Assembly (NCBI GenBank): GCA_937886325.1
Contig: CALABV010000139.1
Location: 1-14,216 of the forward strand
Source of the DNA: an uncultured Geobacter sp.
GTDB taxonomy: Bacteria; Desulfobacterota; Desulfuromonadia; Geobacterales; Geobacteraceae
Length of the DNA: 14,216 nucleotides
Direction of reading: 5' to 3'
Shown here: positions 12,225-14,216 of the stretch, in pieces
Numbering within the stretch: the stretch's first letter is position 1
Layout: every line of letters starts with the position of its first letter
The notes under the pieces: model-generated
The model's input: the letters and a program-made list of their open reading frames with translations, nothing else
Told to the model about the DNA's origin: nothing
Database searches by the model: none
Program-made: the position numbers and the translations under genes

Positions 12225-12569
12225 TCAGGACAAAACGAATCGTCCTTGCTCTTTATTCCATTTCGCCTCTTTTTCGAGGCGATTCAGATCTTCGGTTGCC
12301 CCAGGATCATCTTTTTTGCAGCGCACCCAACCCTTGCCGGGAACCATTTTTGAGTACCATCCGAATTCGCGGCACTCCATGACACCAGGCCATTCACCCG
12401 TCCAAGGAAGGCGAGCTTTCACAAAATCGCCTTCGCAGACGCAGCTGATGAGTTGTCCGCCGCAGTCTGGACAACGTTCGACATCGCACCAGTCGTTGTG
12501 CAGCTCGCCAGGATTTACCCCGCAGTCGGGACAAGACCTGATAACTGGTAATTCATTCGTTGTTTTCAT
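12225..12569 (-). CDS. zinc-ribbon hypothetical protein
   Basis: A 114-residue protein with three Cys knuckles near the N-terminus: CPDCG (13-17), CDVERCPDCGG (28-38) and CVC (43-45). They are followed by PWTGEWPGVMECREFGWY (~55-72), a segment typical of small conserved proteins in integrative elements. It probably binds zinc; partner unknown. The start has GGAGGAG 6 bases upstream, 13 bases after the stop of the membrane protein gene, so it is in the same operon. Confidence 0.8.
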   Translation of the reverse strand: MKTTNELPVIRSCPDCGVNPGELHNDWCDVERCPDCGGQLISCVCEGDFVKARLPWTGEWPGVMECREFGWYSKMVPGKGWVRCKKDDPGATEDLNRLEKEAKWNKEQGRFVLS

Positions 12570-12582
12570 GATTTCTCCTCCG

Positions 12583-12933
12583 TTATTTGTAGAAGTTCAC
12601 CACGATGTTTACTGAAAGATTCGCAGCGACTACAATGAAGGCAAGAACCGAGATGATGTTCAAGGCTCTTCTGATGCCTCGTTGTCCTGCAGCGACTTCG
12701 AGGTTCGTTCGCCACTGGACGAACTCCCCCTGAGTTATCGCGGGGACTCTGCGGAAATAGTGCCGACATTGACCTGCGATTTCCTTTTCGGCTCCGACAG
12801 GGATTTTCAGCGACTCACCGAGCTTCTGCGTGTCATCAAAGTACAAACAGTAGCCAGCGTTGCCAACTGATGTTTCCTGCGGGACGAAGAAGCCGCAGAT
12901 TCGACAGCTTTTGTCTGATTGCTGATATGCCAT
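12583..12933 (-). CDS. small membrane protein with Cys-rich N-terminus
   Basis: A 116-residue protein. The N-terminal half has CRICG (10-14), CLYF (29-32) and CRHYFR (56-61), a possible metal or redox site. The C-terminal ~25 residues (ALNIISVLAFIVVAANLSVNIV) form one transmembrane helix, with the tail ending NFYK. A cytoplasmic metal-binding domain anchored by its C-terminus is the simplest reading. The AAAGGAGG site follows directly on the hairpin at 12950-12982. Function unknown. Confidence 0.78.
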   Translation of the reverse strand: MAYQQSDKSCRICGFFVPQETSVGNAGYCLYFDDTQKLGESLKIPVGAEKEIAGQCRHYFRRVPAITQGEFVQWRTNLEVAAGQRGIRRALNIISVLAFIVVAANLSVNIVVNFYK

Positions 12934-12949
12934 TGGGTGCCTCCTTTCC

Positions 12950-12982
12950 GGGAGACAGCCCCCCCACGGGGATCTGTCTCCC
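12950..12982. other. leader hairpin with GGGAGACAG arms
   Basis: Perfect 9-bp arms, GGGAGACAG and CTGTCTCCC. In the minus-strand transcript it ends a few bases before the AAAGGAGG site of the gene starting at 12933. It shares arm sequence and position with the hairpin at 12153-12199, so the two appear to be copies of one element. Confidence 0.75.
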
Positions 12983-13003
12983 CGTTGTGGGTTAAATGGT
13001 CGG

Positions 13004-13420
13004 CTAGAGATGTGTGTCCAAACCCGTCAGGCTCGTGAATACACTTTGAAGGGCATCGGCATAGACGAAATCCACTTTCTCCAGGATTTCGCATGCTACC
13101 GGGCCGAGTCTCATGGCTTCCACGATGTACGTGTCAGTCCAGTCGAGGGTTATCTTGACCTTGTTGATGCCGTTCTTTGCGAGTCCTCTCGGCAGCCTGA
13201 ACATGAGATAGTCCGTGCCACCAATAAAATCCCTGGCGCCGGTCATGGCGATGAAGCGCCGACCGCCGAGCTGAGCAAGAATGGTCTTGGAAATAGTAAG
13301 GTCAGGGTCGGGAGCCATCTTGCCTGGACAGCGAACGCAATCGTATTCTTCTTGAGCGTCCTGGTCACGTTCGCACCGCTTGTCGCAGTTGATAACGCCT
13401 CCTCTATTGTCAGCACCCAT
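13004..13420 (-). CDS. conserved hypothetical protein
   Basis: A 138-residue protein. The N-terminal ~35 residues contain four Cys (NCDKRCERD, then YDCVRCPGK) and may bind metal. The rest (ILAQLGGRRFIAMTGARDFI, then MFRLPRG...INKVKITLDWTDTYIVEAMRL) is a compact mixed alpha/beta fold of the kind seen in mobile-element hypotheticals. GGAGG lies 7 bases before the ATG. The first 11 bases overlap the end of the previous gene, so translation is probably coupled. Function unknown. A GGGAGACAG hairpin follows it. Confidence 0.78.
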   Translation of the reverse strand: MGADNRGGVINCDKRCERDQDAQEEYDCVRCPGKMAPDPDLTISKTILAQLGGRRFIAMTGARDFIGGTDYLMFRLPRGLAKNGINKVKITLDWTDTYIVEAMRLGPVACEILEKVDFVYADALQSVFTSLTGLDTHL

Positions 13421-13769
13421 TGATTACCTCCCTCCATCCGGTCGACCAGTATTCCTGGTTGCAGCACCAGATGGGATCTTCGCGGAATATGTCGATTGTT
13501 TGCACTTTCTGGCAGATGGGACACGGCAGAGTGAGTGTCTCTCTCCGCTTTGCCTCCTTGTTCAGCTCGAACAACCTGCCGTCCAGAGTCTTTATCAGAT
13601 TCGCCAGATCTCCGGACTTCAGGTGATCGACACAGCCTTGCGAGCCGCATTCCTCACATTCCGGGCAAGTGCAATCATCCGGCATATTGCCGCAGATGGC
13701 ACAGGGGTATTCAGGTTCATCAGGCGGGCCGCTGCAACCCGGGGGATAGCTCCAGCCAAACTTCGACAT
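13410..13769 (-). CDS. multi-cysteine zinc-ribbon protein
   Basis: A 119-residue protein with several paired cysteines: CAICG (23-27), CTCPECEECGSQGC (33-46), CPIC (82-85) and WCCNQ (101-105). They suggest two or more zinc ribbons around a short helical middle (LANLIKTLDGRLFELNKEAK). A protein- or nucleic-acid-binding adaptor is likely, but no specific role is known. The start has AAGGGGG upstream, 3 bases after the preceding stop. A long frame on the opposite strand here is a shadow of this gene. Confidence 0.75.
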   Translation of the reverse strand: MSKFGWSYPPGCSGPPDEPEYPCAICGNMPDDCTCPECEECGSQGCVDHLKSGDLANLIKTLDGRLFELNKEAKRRETLTLPCPICQKVQTIDIFREDPIWCCNQEYWSTGWREVINGC

Positions 13770-13772
13770 GGT

Positions 13773-14216
13773 TCACCCCCTTTCCAGCTGCGAAAAAACC
13801 GCGGCGATGTCAATCACTGCCTTGGTCACCTCGATCCTGGTTGCGTACGCCTCTTCCGGCGGTCTGTCTCCACCCTGGGGAACCTTGATAATTCCCTCCT
13901 CGTCCCCGTCGGTGTCGTAATCGATGACTACGATTTCCATGGGTGCAAGGCGCTCAGGGCAATCGCTGACGATGCAGCGAACCAGACCACCGTCGAGTAC
14001 CACCGCAACTTTCGGTGGCTCGGCGTCAATGTAGTTTCTGACCTCCGGGATGTACTCCGAGAGGAAATCGACTGCGTCGCTACCGTCTATCGGGTCGTTG
14101 TAAAAATCGCTGGCCGGATCGGCCTGCGGAAATGACTCGACGAGATGCTGCAACAGTTTTGTAGGTGTCGCTGAGGTTGTCGGGGGGTCGTCCGTATGAG
14201 GGGCGATATCCCCGGT
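13773..14216 (-). CDS. hypothetical protein, 5' end beyond the window
   Basis: The first ATG-like start inside the window would be a TTG at 14153 (126 residues), but it has no ribosome binding site and the frame stays open to the window end. The extra codons read TGDIAPHTDDPPTT and on into TKLLQHLVESFPQ, which joins smoothly to the helix that follows. I therefore treat the gene as truncated by the window edge. The visible part is acidic (NDPIDGSDAVDFLSEYIPEV; IDYDTDGDEEG) with a central strand KVAVVLDGGLVRCIVSDCPE. Conserved-hypothetical type of integrative elements; no function known. It heads the visible operon and is followed 3 bases later by the multi-cysteine protein. Confidence 0.7.
   Translation of the reverse strand, partial: TGDIAPHTDDPPTTSATPTKLLQHLVESFPQADPASDFYNDPIDGSDAVDFLSEYIPEVRNYIDAEPPKVAVVLDGGLVRCIVSDCPERLAPMEIVVIDYDTDGDEEGIIKVPQGGDRPPEEAYATRIEVTKAVIDIAAVFSQLERG

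Noticed and set aside
13380..14135. Long plus-strand open frame of 251 codons
   Set aside because: It lies opposite three minus-strand genes that have good ribosome binding sites and Cys-rich family-like proteins; it has no convincing start signal and its product shows no domain pattern.

Overview
The window looks like an accessory region (integrative element or genomic island) of a Geobacter-like member of the Desulfuromonadia. The best taxonomic hint is a GEMM-I riboswitch carrying the sequence mark of the cGAMP-sensing Ib subtype, which is best known from Geobacter. Strong Shine-Dalgarno sites, GC-rich backbone genes and conserved hypothetical genes typical of mobile elements (RadC/JAB, CHC2 zinc finger, small zinc-ribbon proteins) fit this. 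The assignment to a clade is inference.

Layout, left to right. (1) 1-819: a DUF488-like gene, a small truncated-looking ORF and an array of 23-bp repeats (641-819; two inverted and five direct units). (2) 808-4182, minus strand: a compact operon reading 114-aa acidic protein, FtsZ homologue (here Z1), second divergent FtsZ homologue (Z2), DUF6915-like protein, MraZ-like DNA-binding protein. (3) 4421-5413, minus: a WYL-domain regulator. Nearly identical 22-bp operators lie upstream of the regulator and of the FtsZ operon, so the regulator probably controls both. (4) 5528-7604, plus: a GYF_2 membrane protein gene with an apparent one-base frameshift, then a large DUF2779 nuclease. (5) 7605-7849: non-coding, with a REP-like hairpin and a possible IS-end fragment. 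(6) 7850-10278, minus, visibly AT-rich: sigma70-like promoter, cGAMP-type GEMM-I riboswitch, intrinsic terminator, then PD-(D/E)XK nuclease, 44-aa protein, C39-like cysteine peptidase and an unrecognised 210-aa protein. (7) 10306-14216, minus: a backbone-like cluster of small genes (including CHC2 and RadC) with recurring hairpins just upstream of ribosome binding sites.

The most interesting system is the FtsZ operon. Z1 keeps the GTP-binding GGGTGTG box and an FtsZ-type C-terminal peptide, but its T7 loop has Glu in place of both catalytic Asp residues. Z2 has lost the GTP box and the C-terminal tail but keeps the T7 Asp pair. FtsZ active sites form between subunits, so the two proteins look complementary, as in alpha/beta-tubulin. 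The genes overlap (TAATG), which suggests balanced synthesis. A MraZ-like DNA-binding protein and an adjacent repeat array raise the possibility of a partition-like or division-modulating system under WYL control.

The second is a nuclease/peptidase cassette behind a cGAMP-type riboswitch, which would connect a possible defence module to a second messenger. All functional statements come from reading the sequence; no database search was possible.
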